DNA of 64,000 nt from Micromonospora sp. PLK6-60. GTDB lineage: Bacteria > Actinomycetota > Actinomycetes > Mycobacteriales > Micromonosporaceae. The stretch spans positions 124,001 to 188,000 of the forward strand of contig NZ_JAIOAA010000010.1 in NCBI RefSeq assembly GCF_019890675.1. Direction: 5' to 3'. Below the pieces are notes generated by a model. It was not told where the DNA came from, did no database searches, and worked only from the letters and a program-made list of their open reading frames with translations. The position numbers and the translations under genes were made by a program. Below, one piece after another: positions 52,213 through 59,305 of the stretch. The first letter of the stretch is position 1. Every line of letters starts with the position of its first letter.

Positions 52213-52530
52213 ATGGCCTGGATGTTGCTGCTCGTCGCCGGCCTGCTGGAGATCGTGTGGGCATTGGCGCTCAAGCACACCGACGGCTTCACCCGACTGT
52301 GGCCGAGCCTGCTCGCGGGCTCGACGGCGCTGCTCAGCTTCGTGTTGCTGTCGCTGGCCCTCAGGAGCCTGCCCGTCGGCACGGCGTACGCCGTGTGGGT
52401 CGGCATCGGCGCCGTCGGCGTGGCGCTGGCCGGTATCGTCGCCTTCGGCGAAAGTGCCACCCCACAGCGACTGGTCTTCATCGCGCTCGTCGGCATCGGC
52501 ATCATCGGCCTGAAGACGTCCGGGGGCTAG
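52213..52530 (+). CDS. sugE: SMR-family transporter, SugE/Gdx type
   Basis: A 105-residue four-helix membrane protein. The conserved membrane Glu is in LLEIVWALALKHTDGF (Glu13), with the ALKH-TDGFTRLWPS segment typical of the SugE/guanidinium exporter branch rather than QacC-type multidrug pumps. The GTAYAVWVGIGAVG helix follows. AAGGAGG lies 6 nt upstream. No guanidine riboswitch is seen before the operon, so control is probably by the downstream TetR. Confidence 0.88.
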   Translation: MAWMLLLVAGLLEIVWALALKHTDGFTRLWPSLLAGSTALLSFVLLSLALRSLPVGTAYAVWVGIGAVGVALAGIVAFGESATPQRLVFIALVGIGIIGLKTSGG

Positions 52531-52554
52531 CCGGGACAGGGATGGCGGGAAGCG

Positions 52555-53175
52555 GTGTCGGTGGGTAGGCGGGGTCGGCCTCGTGCCTTCGACCGGACCG
52601 TCGCGCTGCACCGGGCCATGGAGGTCTTCTGGCAGCGCGGGTACGAGGGCGCGAGCATGACCGACCTCACCACCGCGATGGGCATCGCCTCGCCCAGCCT
52701 CTACGCGGCCTTCGGCAGCAAGGAGAAGCTGTTCCGGGAAGCGGTGTCGCGGTACAACGAGGTGGAGGGGCGCGTCCCGCAGCAGGCGCTGCACGACTCG
52801 CCCACCGCCCGAGCAGGCGTCGCGGCGCTGTTGCGCCACCACGCGCGGGCCTACGTCGACCCGGCCCGGCCCACCGGCTGCCTGGTGGCGCTGGCCGCCA
52901 CCACCATCAGCGCGGAGAACGAACCCGTCCGTCGCTTCCTCGCGGACTGCCGGCAGGCCGACGTCGCCGACCTCGCGCGCCGACTCGATCGCGGTGTCGA
53001 GGACGGCGACGTACCCGCCGGCACCGACACCGCGGCCGTGGCCGAGTTCTTCCACGCGGTGGCGCTCGGCATGGCCGTACGCGCCCGCGACGGCGCCTCG
53101 GACCGGACGTTGCGGGCCATCGCCGAGGCGGCGCTCGCCTCCTGGGACCAGGTGCTGGCCACGGCGCGCGGCTAG
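52555..53175 (+). CDS. TetR-family transcriptional regulator
   Basis: A 206-residue repressor. N-terminal HTH (residues about 18-60): LHRAMEVFWQRGYEGASM, then LTTAMGIASPSLYAAFGSKE. The C-terminal TetR_C-like domain includes ARPTGCLVALAATTISAEN, typical of the branch that controls SDR and transporter genes. GTG at 52555, or 52561 as an alternative. Its TAG stop shares CTAG with the stop of the convergent methyltransferase gene. Confidence 0.88.
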   Translation: MSVGRRGRPRAFDRTVALHRAMEVFWQRGYEGASMTDLTTAMGIASPSLYAAFGSKEKLFREAVSRYNEVEGRVPQQALHDSPTARAGVAALLRHHARAYVDPARPTGCLVALAATTISAENEPVRRFLADCRQADVADLARRLDRGVEDGDVPAGTDTAAVAEFFHAVALGMAVRARDGASDRTLRAIAEAALASWDQVLATARG

Positions 53176-54437
53176 GGCTCGATCCACCGACCGTGGCTGC
53201 CGGTCACCGGCCGGCAGACCAGCGCGGTGGGCGCGCCGGCCACCCGGGTGAGCACCAGGGACGCCGCCAGAGCACCGGCCAGTCGCAGGTCCCGCCGGAG
53301 CTGGTCCGGCTCCAGCGCCGAGCCGCGCTTGAGGATCTCCACCCGGCCGACCCCCCGCTCGCGGAGCAGGGCGCGCAGCCGCTTCAGCGAGAACGGCAGC
53401 ACGTCGATCACCTCCAGGCAGCGGCCGTACGGGGTCGGGGTGGCGGTGTCCGCGTACAGGTAGGCGATGCTCGGGTCGGCGAGCGTGGCGTCCAGGTCGG
53501 CGGCCAACTCGGCGACCAGGTGCGCGCGGACCACCGCCGGGTCCGGGTCGTACAGGAAGCGGCGGACGGGGCCGACCGGCGCCTCGGCGGTGCCCGGCCC
53601 GGTCAGCTGCTCGGCGCCGGGGTGATAACAGGGGGCCCCGCCTCTACCGAATGCGTTAACAGGGGGCCCCTCCTTGCACCGCAGCAGGGTGGCGCGGCGG
53701 GGGACCTCGGCGAGCGCGCCGCACCAGAGGGCCGCCTCGACCAGGTCGCCGTCCACGCTTACCCACTCGGCCTCGGCGCCGGCCGGGATCAGCGCGTGGT
53801 CGAGCCCGGGAGCCACCTTCACCACGGTCCGTGGCACCCGCTCAGCCAGCCCGGTGACGAAGTCCCACGGCGGGGAGTAGGAGTTCGGGTCGAAGATCCG
53901 CCGGCCGGTGCCCGCCCTGCGCCGCGCCGGGTCGCAGAACACCCCGTCCACCCGGGACACGTCGAAGGAGGTGGCGTCGCCGCACTCGACCGTGAACAGC
54001 TCGGCCAGCCCGGCGGCTTCGGCGTTGGCGGCGGCCATCGCGGCGGTGAGCGGGTCGGCCTCCACCCCGTACACCCGGATGCCGGCGCGGGCGGCGGCGA
54101 GCGCGTCCGCGCCCAGGCCACAGCCCAGGTCGGCCAGGGTGCGTACCCCGGCGGCCCGCAGCCGGGCGGCCCGCCGGTCGGCGACCACCCGGCGGGTGGC
54201 CTGCTCCAGCCCCGGGCGGGTGAGGAACATGCCGTCCGCCTCGGGTCCGAACTTGCCGACCGCGCGGCGGCGCAGCTCGGCCTGGGTCAGCGCGGCGGCG
54301 GCCAACCCGGGCGGCACGCCGGTGGAGCGGAGCGCGGCCGCCGCGGCCAGCGGGTCGCCGCCGGCCACCTCGGTCGCCGCGGCGAGCGCGGCCGACCCCT
54401 CGGGGGTACGCAGGGCGGCGAGCTGGTCCAGATCCAC
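53172..54437 (-). CDS. Class I SAM-dependent methyltransferase, THUMP-like family
   Basis: A 421-residue protein. The SAM site is LADLGCGLGADALAAARAG (about 95-113) with GVEADPLTAAMAAANAEA after it, and VFCDPARR is the motif IV region. The C-terminal 120 residues (YLYADTATPTPYGRCLEVID, VEILKRGSALEPDQLRRDL) form the THUMP-like domain of actinobacterial homologues. Around residues 250-272 the protein contains a Cys/Gly/Pro-rich insert (CKEGPPVNAFGRGGAPCY) encoded by a dispersed repeat at 53621-53680. GTG at 54437 is the most plausible start (DLDQLAALRTPEG). Substrate probably RNA, not determined. Confidence 0.82.
   Translation of the reverse strand: MDLDQLAALRTPEGSAALAAATEVAGGDPLAAAAALRSTGVPPGLAAAALTQAELRRRAVGKFGPEADGMFLTRPGLEQATRRVVADRRAARLRAAGVRTLADLGCGLGADALAAARAGIRVYGVEADPLTAAMAAANAEAAGLAELFTVECGDATSFDVSRVDGVFCDPARRRAGTGRRIFDPNSYSPPWDFVTGLAERVPRTVVKVAPGLDHALIPAGAEAEWVSVDGDLVEAALWCGALAEVPRRATLLRCKEGPPVNAFGRGGAPCYHPGAEQLTGPGTAEAPVGPVRRFLYDPDPAVVRAHLVAELAADLDATLADPSIAYLYADTATPTPYGRCLEVIDVLPFSLKRLRALLRERGVGRVEILKRGSALEPDQLRRDLRLAGALAASLVLTRVAGAPTALVCRPVTGSHGRWIEP
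53621..53680 (-). repeat. 60-bp GC-rich repeat element inserted in frame in the methyltransferase gene
   Basis: On the minus strand it begins GGTGCAAGGAGGGGCCCCC and ends TGTTATCACC. Inside are two direct copies of AGG-(A/C)-GGGGCCCCCTGTTA (53656-53677 and 53624-53642 region) separated by an AT-richer ACGCATTCGGTAG. Its length is exactly 20 codons and keeps the frame. The core AAGGAGGGGCCC...TTAAC is also the core of the 56-bp palindrome at 46061-46116. Confidence 0.75.
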
Positions 54438-54497
54438 CCGGCCATTCTCCGGCCCGGTACGCGGGCGGGGTGACGGGGGCGACACGACGGCCCGGCG

Positions 54498-54524
54498 TTG
54501 GCACTCTCCTTGACGGAGTGCTAG
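54498..54524. promoter_or_regulatory. CIRCE operator 1 (HrcA site) before groES
   Basis: TTGGCACTC-N9-GAGTGCTAG, matching the CIRCE consensus TTAGCACTC-N9-GAGTGCTAA at 16 of 18 arm positions. It overlaps the -35 of the groESL promoter. Confidence 0.9.
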
Positions 54525-54538
54525 CCGAGGAATAACCT
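54510..54538 (+). promoter_or_regulatory. groESL promoter
   Basis: TTGACG (54510-54515) and TAACCT (54533-54538) with a 17-nt spacer. The -35 lies in the spacer of CIRCE 1 and the expected transcription start (about 54545) lies in CIRCE 2. Confidence 0.75.
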
Positions 54539-54542
54539 GCGA

Positions 54543-54569
54543 TTAGCACTCTCACCCTGAGGGTGCCAA
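54543..54569. promoter_or_regulatory. CIRCE operator 2 (HrcA site) before groES
   Basis: TTAGCACTC-N9-GGGTGCCAA. The left arm is a perfect consensus arm; the right arm has two changes. It covers the predicted transcription start of groESL. Confidence 0.85.
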
Positions 54570-54656
54570 CGTCCGGGCCTCGCGCCCGGGGGTTGAACGC
54601 CAGGCGGACCGGCACCCGCGACGACGGCCCCGCCCGGTGGCATGTGGCAGATTGAC

Positions 54657-54678
54657 GCTGGTCGGCGTGCCGACCAGC
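54657..54678 (+). promoter_or_regulatory. Hairpin in the groES leader
   Basis: GCTGGTCGGC-GT-GCCGACCAGC, perfect 10-bp arms (a 9-bp stem with a CGTG loop when folded). It ends 19 nt before the Shine-Dalgarno of groES. It may stabilise the mRNA 5' end or affect translation. Confidence 0.55.
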
Positions 54679-54704
54679 AACGAAACCAAGTACCCCAGGA
54701 GGGT

Positions 54705-55019
54705 ATGCCCGTGACTACCGCGACCAAGGTTGCGATCAAGCCGCTCGAGGACCGCATCGTGGTCCAGGCGAACGAGGCCGAGACCACCACCGCCTCGGGC
54801 ATCGTGATCCCCGACACCGCCAAGGAGAAGCCGCAGGAGGGCACCGTCCTCGCTGTCGGCCCGGGCCGGATCGACGACAAGGGCAACCGCGTGCCGATCG
54901 ACGTCAAGGTCGGCGACACCGTCCTCTACTCGAAGTACGGCGGCACCGAGGTCAAGTACGCCGGCGAGGAGTACCTGGTGCTCTCCGCCCGCGACGTCCT
55001 CGCGGTCATCGAGAAGTAA
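54705..55019 (+). CDS. groES: Co-chaperonin GroES
   Basis: A 104-residue (or 102-residue) GroES: ATKVAIKPLEDRIVVQANEA, the mobile loop TTASGIVIPDTAKEKPQEGT and the end LSARDVLAVIEK. The ATG at 54705 is only 2 nt from AGGAGG; a GTG at 54711, two codons on, has the better 8-nt spacing and may be the true start. HrcA-controlled through two CIRCE sites; forms the lid of GroEL, encoded 70 nt downstream. Confidence 0.97.
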   Translation: MPVTTATKVAIKPLEDRIVVQANEAETTTASGIVIPDTAKEKPQEGTVLAVGPGRIDDKGNRVPIDVKVGDTVLYSKYGGTEVKYAGEEYLVLSARDVLAVIEK

Positions 55020-55037
55020 GCAACCGATCAGTGACGC

Positions 55038-55067
55038 TGCCCCGGTCCGGCTCGCCGGGCCGGGGCA
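55038..55067 (+). promoter_or_regulatory. Stem-loop between groES and groEL
   Basis: TGCCCCGG (55038-55045) pairs with CCGGGGCA (55060-55067), with further CCGG pairing inside the loop. It lies wholly in the 70-nt spacer and could lower groEL expression relative to groES or mark an RNA processing site. Confidence 0.5.
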
Positions 55068-55089
55068 ACGTCGCTTCGAAGGGATACTG

Positions 55090-56736
55090 ATGGCGAAGAT
55101 CCTGAGCTTCTCGGACGACGCCCGACACCTGCTGGAGCACGGTGTCAACGCCCTCGCGGACGCGGTCAAGGTCACTCTCGGCCCGCGCGGGCGCAACGTC
55201 GTCCTGGACAAGAAGTTCGGTGTGCCCACGATCACCAACGACGGCGTGACGATCGCCAAGGAGATCGAGCTCACCAACCCGTACGAGAACCTCGGCGCGC
55301 AGCTGGTCAAGGAGGTGGCGACCAAGACCAACGACGTCGCCGGCGACGGGACCACCACCGCCACCGTGCTGGCCCAGGCCATGGTCCGGGAGGGCCTGCG
55401 CAACGTGGCCGCCGGCGCGAACCCGACCGGCCTGAAGCGGGGCATCGACGCGGCGGCCACCAAGGTCTCCGAGGCGCTGCTCGGCAAGGCCGTGGACGTC
55501 TCCGGCAAGGAGTCGATCGCGCACGTCGCGACGATCTCCGCGCAGGACGCCACCATCGGCGAGCTGATCGCCGAGGCGATGGAGCGGGTCGGCCGCGACG
55601 GTGTGATCACCGTCGAGGAGGGCTCCGCGCTCAGCACCGAGCTGGTGGTGACCGAAGGTCTCCAGTTCGACAAGGGCTTCATCTCGCCGAACTTCGTCAC
55701 CGACCTGGAGTCGCAGGAGTCGGTCCTGGAGGACCCGTACATCCTGATCACCACGCAGAAGATCTCGGCGATCGAGGAGCTGCTGCCGCTGCTGGAGAAG
55801 GTCCTCCAGAACAGCAAGCCGCTGCTGATCATCGCCGAGGACGTCGAGGGCCAGGCGCTGTCCACCCTGGTGGTCAACGCGCTGCGCAAGACCATCAAGG
55901 TCTGCGCGGTCAAGGCCCCGGGCTTCGGCGACCGGCGCAAGGCGATGCTCCAGGACATGGCGATCCAGACCGGCGCCGAGCTGGTCGCGCCGGAGCTGGG
56001 CTACAAGCTCGACCAGGTCGGCCTGGAGGTGCTCGGCACCGCCCGGCGGGTCGTGGTCGACAAGGAGAACACCACAATCGTCGACGGTGGCGGGCAGTCC
56101 GCCGAGGTCGCCGACCGGGTCGCGCAGATCCGCAAGGAGATCGAGGCCTCGGACTCGGAGTGGGACCGGGAGAAGCTGGCCGAGCGGCTGGCGAAGCTCT
56201 CCGGTGGCGTCGCGGTCATCCAGGCGGGCGCGGCCACCGAGGTCGAGATGAAGGAGCGCAAGCACCGCATCGAGGACGCCATCGCCGCGACCAAGGCCGC
56301 GGTCGAGGAGGGTACGGTCCCGGGCGGCGGCGCCGCCCTGGCCCAGATCCTGCCGGTGCTCGACGACGACCTCGGCTTCACCGGTGACGAGAAGGTCGGC
56401 GTCTCGATCGTGCGCAAGGCGCTGGTCGAGCCGCTGCGCTGGATCGCGCAGAACGCCGGCCACGACGGCTACGTCGTGGTGCAGAAGGTCGCCGGCCAGG
56501 AGTGGGGCAACGGCCTCGACGCCGCCGCCGGCCAGTACGTCGACCTGGTCAAGTCCGGCATCATCGACCCGGTGAAGGTGACCCGCAACGCGGTCACCAA
56601 CGCCGCGTCGATCGCCGGTCTGCTGCTCACCACCGAGAGCCTGGTGGTCGAGAAGCCCGCCGAGCCGGAGCCGGCCGCCGCCGGTGGGCACGGCCACGGC
56701 CACGGGCACAGCCACCAGCACGGCCCGGGCTTCTGA
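55090..56736 (+). CDS. groEL1: Chaperonin GroEL1 with histidine-rich C-terminus
   Basis: A 548-residue 60-kDa chaperonin: VKVTLGPRGRNVVLDKKFG, the ATP motif GDGTTTATVLAQAM (about 85-98), EGTVPGGGAALAQ near 405 and DPVKVTRNAVTNAAS near 495. Instead of the GGM repeat tail of GroEL2-type proteins, it ends in a glycine/histidine run (GGHGHGHGHSHQHGPGF), as in the groES-linked GroEL1 of mycobacteria and streptomycetes. GAAGGG is about 6 nt upstream. Regulated with groES by HrcA; an unlinked groEL2 is expected elsewhere. Confidence 0.96.
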   Translation: MAKILSFSDDARHLLEHGVNALADAVKVTLGPRGRNVVLDKKFGVPTITNDGVTIAKEIELTNPYENLGAQLVKEVATKTNDVAGDGTTTATVLAQAMVREGLRNVAAGANPTGLKRGIDAAATKVSEALLGKAVDVSGKESIAHVATISAQDATIGELIAEAMERVGRDGVITVEEGSALSTELVVTEGLQFDKGFISPNFVTDLESQESVLEDPYILITTQKISAIEELLPLLEKVLQNSKPLLIIAEDVEGQALSTLVVNALRKTIKVCAVKAPGFGDRRKAMLQDMAIQTGAELVAPELGYKLDQVGLEVLGTARRVVVDKENTTIVDGGGQSAEVADRVAQIRKEIEASDSEWDREKLAERLAKLSGGVAVIQAGAATEVEMKERKHRIEDAIAATKAAVEEGTVPGGGAALAQILPVLDDDLGFTGDEKVGVSIVRKALVEPLRWIAQNAGHDGYVVVQKVAGQEWGNGLDAAAGQYVDLVKSGIIDPVKVTRNAVTNAASIAGLLLTTESLVVEKPAEPEPAAAGGHGHGHGHSHQHGPGF

Positions 56737-56755
56737 CCCGAGCCGTACGCCGGTC

Positions 56756-56785
56756 AGGGCGCACCGCCATGAGGCGGTGCGCCCT
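56756..56785 (+). terminator. Stem-loop terminator after groEL
   Basis: Perfect 13-bp arms AGGGCGCACCGCC and GGCGGTGCGCCCT with loop ATGA, 19 nt after the groEL stop. Confidence 0.75.
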
Positions 56786-56862
56786 GCCGCATCTCCGGGG
56801 CCGGATTACGGAACGCTGACGTGGTTGGCGGACCGGGCACCGGGGCGACGACACTGGACGCC

Positions 56863-58647
56863 ATGAGTCCTCTTCCGCGCCGGGACGCCGCGCTGGCCGG
56901 GGTCGCCGCCGCGGCGGTGGCGATCGGCGCCGCCGAGCCGGTGGCGGTCCTCACCGGCCCCCGGTCCGCGCCGCTGATCGCGGTCGGCGGGCTGGTCGTC
57001 GACGTCGTCCCCGAGCCGCTCAAGCAGTTCGCCATCGGTCTCTTCGGCCGGTACGACAAGATCGCGCTGCTGGCCGGCACGGTGCTGCTGCTGGCCGCGT
57101 TCGCCGCGCTGCTGGGGGTGCTGGCCGCCCGACGGCTGTGGATCGGGCTGGCCGGCATCGCGGCCTTCGCCGCCCTCGGGGTGGCCGCCGCGCTGACCCG
57201 GCCCGGCGCCGACCCGTTCGACGCCCTGCCGTCCCTGATCGGGGCGGGCCTCGGCGCCGGCACGCTCTGGCTGCTGCTGGCCGGCCCGCTGCGACCGGAC
57301 CTCTGGCCGTGGACGCCCCCCGAGCCGCCCGCATCGACCGTCCCATCCGCCGCGCCGACCGGGCGAGCCGCGCCGATCGCGCCATCCGGGCCATCCGCGC
57401 CGGCCGCGCCACCCGAGCCGGCCGCGCCACCCGCGCCAGCCGCGCCACCCGCGCCAGCCGAGCCACCCGAGCGAGCCGCGCCGGCCGGGCAGCCCGAACC
57501 GGCCGTGCCCCAGCCGGCCACGCCGGGTGCGTCAGGGGCCGAGTCCGCCGGTCGTGCGCCGGCCCGGGTGGAGGTCGACCCGGACGGGCGGCGGCGGTTC
57601 CTGGCCGGGGTGGGTTGGCTGACCGGCTCGGCCGTGGCGGTCGGCCTCGGCGGGCACTGGCTGGCCGGGCTGCGCGGGGTGTCCTCGGCCCGGCGGGCGG
57701 TGACCCTGCCGGCCCCGGCCTCGCCCGCGCCCCCGGTGCCGGCGGGCGCGGACCTGTCGCTGACCCAGCTCGCTCCCTGGAGCACGCCGAACAGCGGGTT
57801 CTACCGGATCGACACCGCGCTGGTGGTGCCGCAGGTGGACCCGGACACCTGGCGGCTGCGGATCCACGGCCGGGTGCGCAACCCGATCGAGCTGAGCTTC
57901 GCCGACCTGCTCGCCCGCCCGCTGGTCGAGCGGTACGTCACGCTGGCCTGCGTCTCCAACGAGGTGGGCGGCGACCTGATCGGCAACGCGCGCTGGCTGG
58001 GCGTACCGATCAAGGAGCTGCTGGACGAGGCGCAGCCGGAGGAGGGCGCCGACCAGGTGGTGGGCCGGTCGGTCGACGGTTGGACCTGCGGCACCCCGAC
58101 CGCGGTGCTGCGCGACGGGCGGGACGCGCTGCTCGCGGTGGGTATGAACGGCGAGCCGCTGCCGGTGGAGCACGGCTTCCCGGTGCGGATGGTGGTGCCG
58201 GGGCTCTACGGGTACGTCTCGGCGTGCAAGTGGGTGACCGAGCTGGAGCTGACCAGCTTCGCGGACTTCGACGCGTACTGGGTGCCGCGGGGCTGGTCGG
58301 CGCAGGGGCCGATCAAGACGCAGTCGCGGATCGACACCCCCCGGCGGGGCAACCGGGTCACCGCCGGCCCGGTCACCGTCGCCGGGGTGGCGTGGGCCCA
58401 GCACCGGGGCGTCCGCCGGGTCGAGGTACGCGTCGACGACGGCCCCTGGCAGGAGGCGACCCTCGCCCCGACCGCCTCGGTGGACACCTGGGTGCAGTGG
58501 TCCTGGCGGTGGTCGGCCACCCCCGGCGACCACACCCTCCAGGTCCGGGCCACCGACGCCGCCGGCGACACCCAGACCGGCCAGCGCCGCCCGGTCGCCC
58601 CCGACGGCGCCACCGGCTGGCACACCGTGCCGGTCACCGTCCGCTGA
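56863..58647 (+). CDS. Membrane-anchored molybdopterin-dependent oxidoreductase (sulfite oxidase family)
   Basis: A 594-residue protein in three parts. Residues about 8-155: four or five membrane helices. Residues about 160-235: a linker of Pro/Ala units (APPAP, AAPPEP). Residues about 300-590: a sulfite-oxidase-type Moco domain with the molybdenum Cys in TLACVSNEVGG (near 368) and the C-terminal Ig-like dimer domain (VEVRVDDGPWQEATL). Between linker and enzyme lies GRRRFLAGVGWL followed by a hydrophobic helix, which looks like an internal twin-arginine signal. Start at ATG 56863; no clear Shine-Dalgarno. Electron acceptor and substrate unknown. It overlaps the convergent response regulator gene by 14 nt. 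Confidence 0.85.
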   Translation: MSPLPRRDAALAGVAAAAVAIGAAEPVAVLTGPRSAPLIAVGGLVVDVVPEPLKQFAIGLFGRYDKIALLAGTVLLLAAFAALLGVLAARRLWIGLAGIAAFAALGVAAALTRPGADPFDALPSLIGAGLGAGTLWLLLAGPLRPDLWPWTPPEPPASTVPSAAPTGRAAPIAPSGPSAPAAPPEPAAPPAPAAPPAPAEPPERAAPAGQPEPAVPQPATPGASGAESAGRAPARVEVDPDGRRRFLAGVGWLTGSAVAVGLGGHWLAGLRGVSSARRAVTLPAPASPAPPVPAGADLSLTQLAPWSTPNSGFYRIDTALVVPQVDPDTWRLRIHGRVRNPIELSFADLLARPLVERYVTLACVSNEVGGDLIGNARWLGVPIKELLDEAQPEEGADQVVGRSVDGWTCGTPTAVLRDGRDALLAVGMNGEPLPVEHGFPVRMVVPGLYGYVSACKWVTELELTSFADFDAYWVPRGWSAQGPIKTQSRIDTPRRGNRVTAGPVTVAGVAWAQHRGVRRVEVRVDDGPWQEATLAPTASVDTWVQWSWRWSATPGDHTLQVRATDAAGDTQTGQRRPVAPDGATGWHTVPVTVR

Positions 58648-59305
58648 CCGGCGAGCCCCGGAGGTAGGCGAGCACGGCCAGCACCCGGCGGTTGGTGTCG
58701 TCGCTGGGCAGCAGGCCGAGCTTGGTCAGGATGTTGCCGACGTGCTTGCCCACGGCCGCCTCGGTGACGTGCAGGTGCGCGGCGATGGCCTGGTTGGACC
58801 GGCCCTCGGCGACCAGGGCCAGCACCTCGCGCTCGCGCGGGGACAGCGCGGCGAGCGGGTCGCGGGGGCGGCGCAGCAACCGGCGTACCACGTCGGGATC
58901 GATGACGGTGCCGCCGCCGGCCACCGAGCGGAGCGTGGTGAGGAAGTCGGCGACGTCGGCCACCCGGTCCTTGAGCAGGTAGCCGACCCGCCGGCCGTCC
59001 CCGCTGTCGAGCAGCGCGGCGGCCCACTCGGTCCGGACGTGTTGGCTGAGCACCACGACCGCGAGGTCCGGCCGTTCGGTCCGCAGGGTGAGGGCCGCCC
59101 GCAGGCCGTCGTCGCGCCGGGCCGGCGGCATCCGGATGTCGGTGACCACCAGGTCCGGCTCGTGGGACCGGACGGCGTCCAGCAGTTCCGGCGCCGAGCC
59201 GACGGCCGCGACGACCTCGAAGTCGAACCGGGTCAGCAGCCCGGCGAGGCCCTCCCGCAGGAGGACCTCGTCCTCGGCGAGGACGATCCGGGTCAGGGGC
59301 GGCAC
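58634..59305 (-). CDS. NarL/LuxR-family response regulator
   Basis: A 223-residue two-domain regulator. Receiver domain: acidic pair in VLAEDEVLLREGL, phosphorylation Asp in DLVVTDIRMPP (about residue 56), Thr/Ser switch replaced within VVVLSQH, and Lys in YLLKDRV (about 110). The C-terminal LuxR HTH (ALSPREREVLALVAEGRSNQ, HVTEAAVGKHVGNILTKLGL) binds DNA. GTG start overlaps the sensor kinase end by 13 nt, with GTGGAG upstream. Confidence 0.93.
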   Translation of the reverse strand: MPPLTRIVLAEDEVLLREGLAGLLTRFDFEVVAAVGSAPELLDAVRSHEPDLVVTDIRMPPARRDDGLRAALTLRTERPDLAVVVLSQHVRTEWAAALLDSGDGRRVGYLLKDRVADVADFLTTLRSVAGGGTVIDPDVVRRLLRRPRDPLAALSPREREVLALVAEGRSNQAIAAHLHVTEAAVGKHVGNILTKLGLLPSDDTNRRVLAVLAYLRGSPVSGR

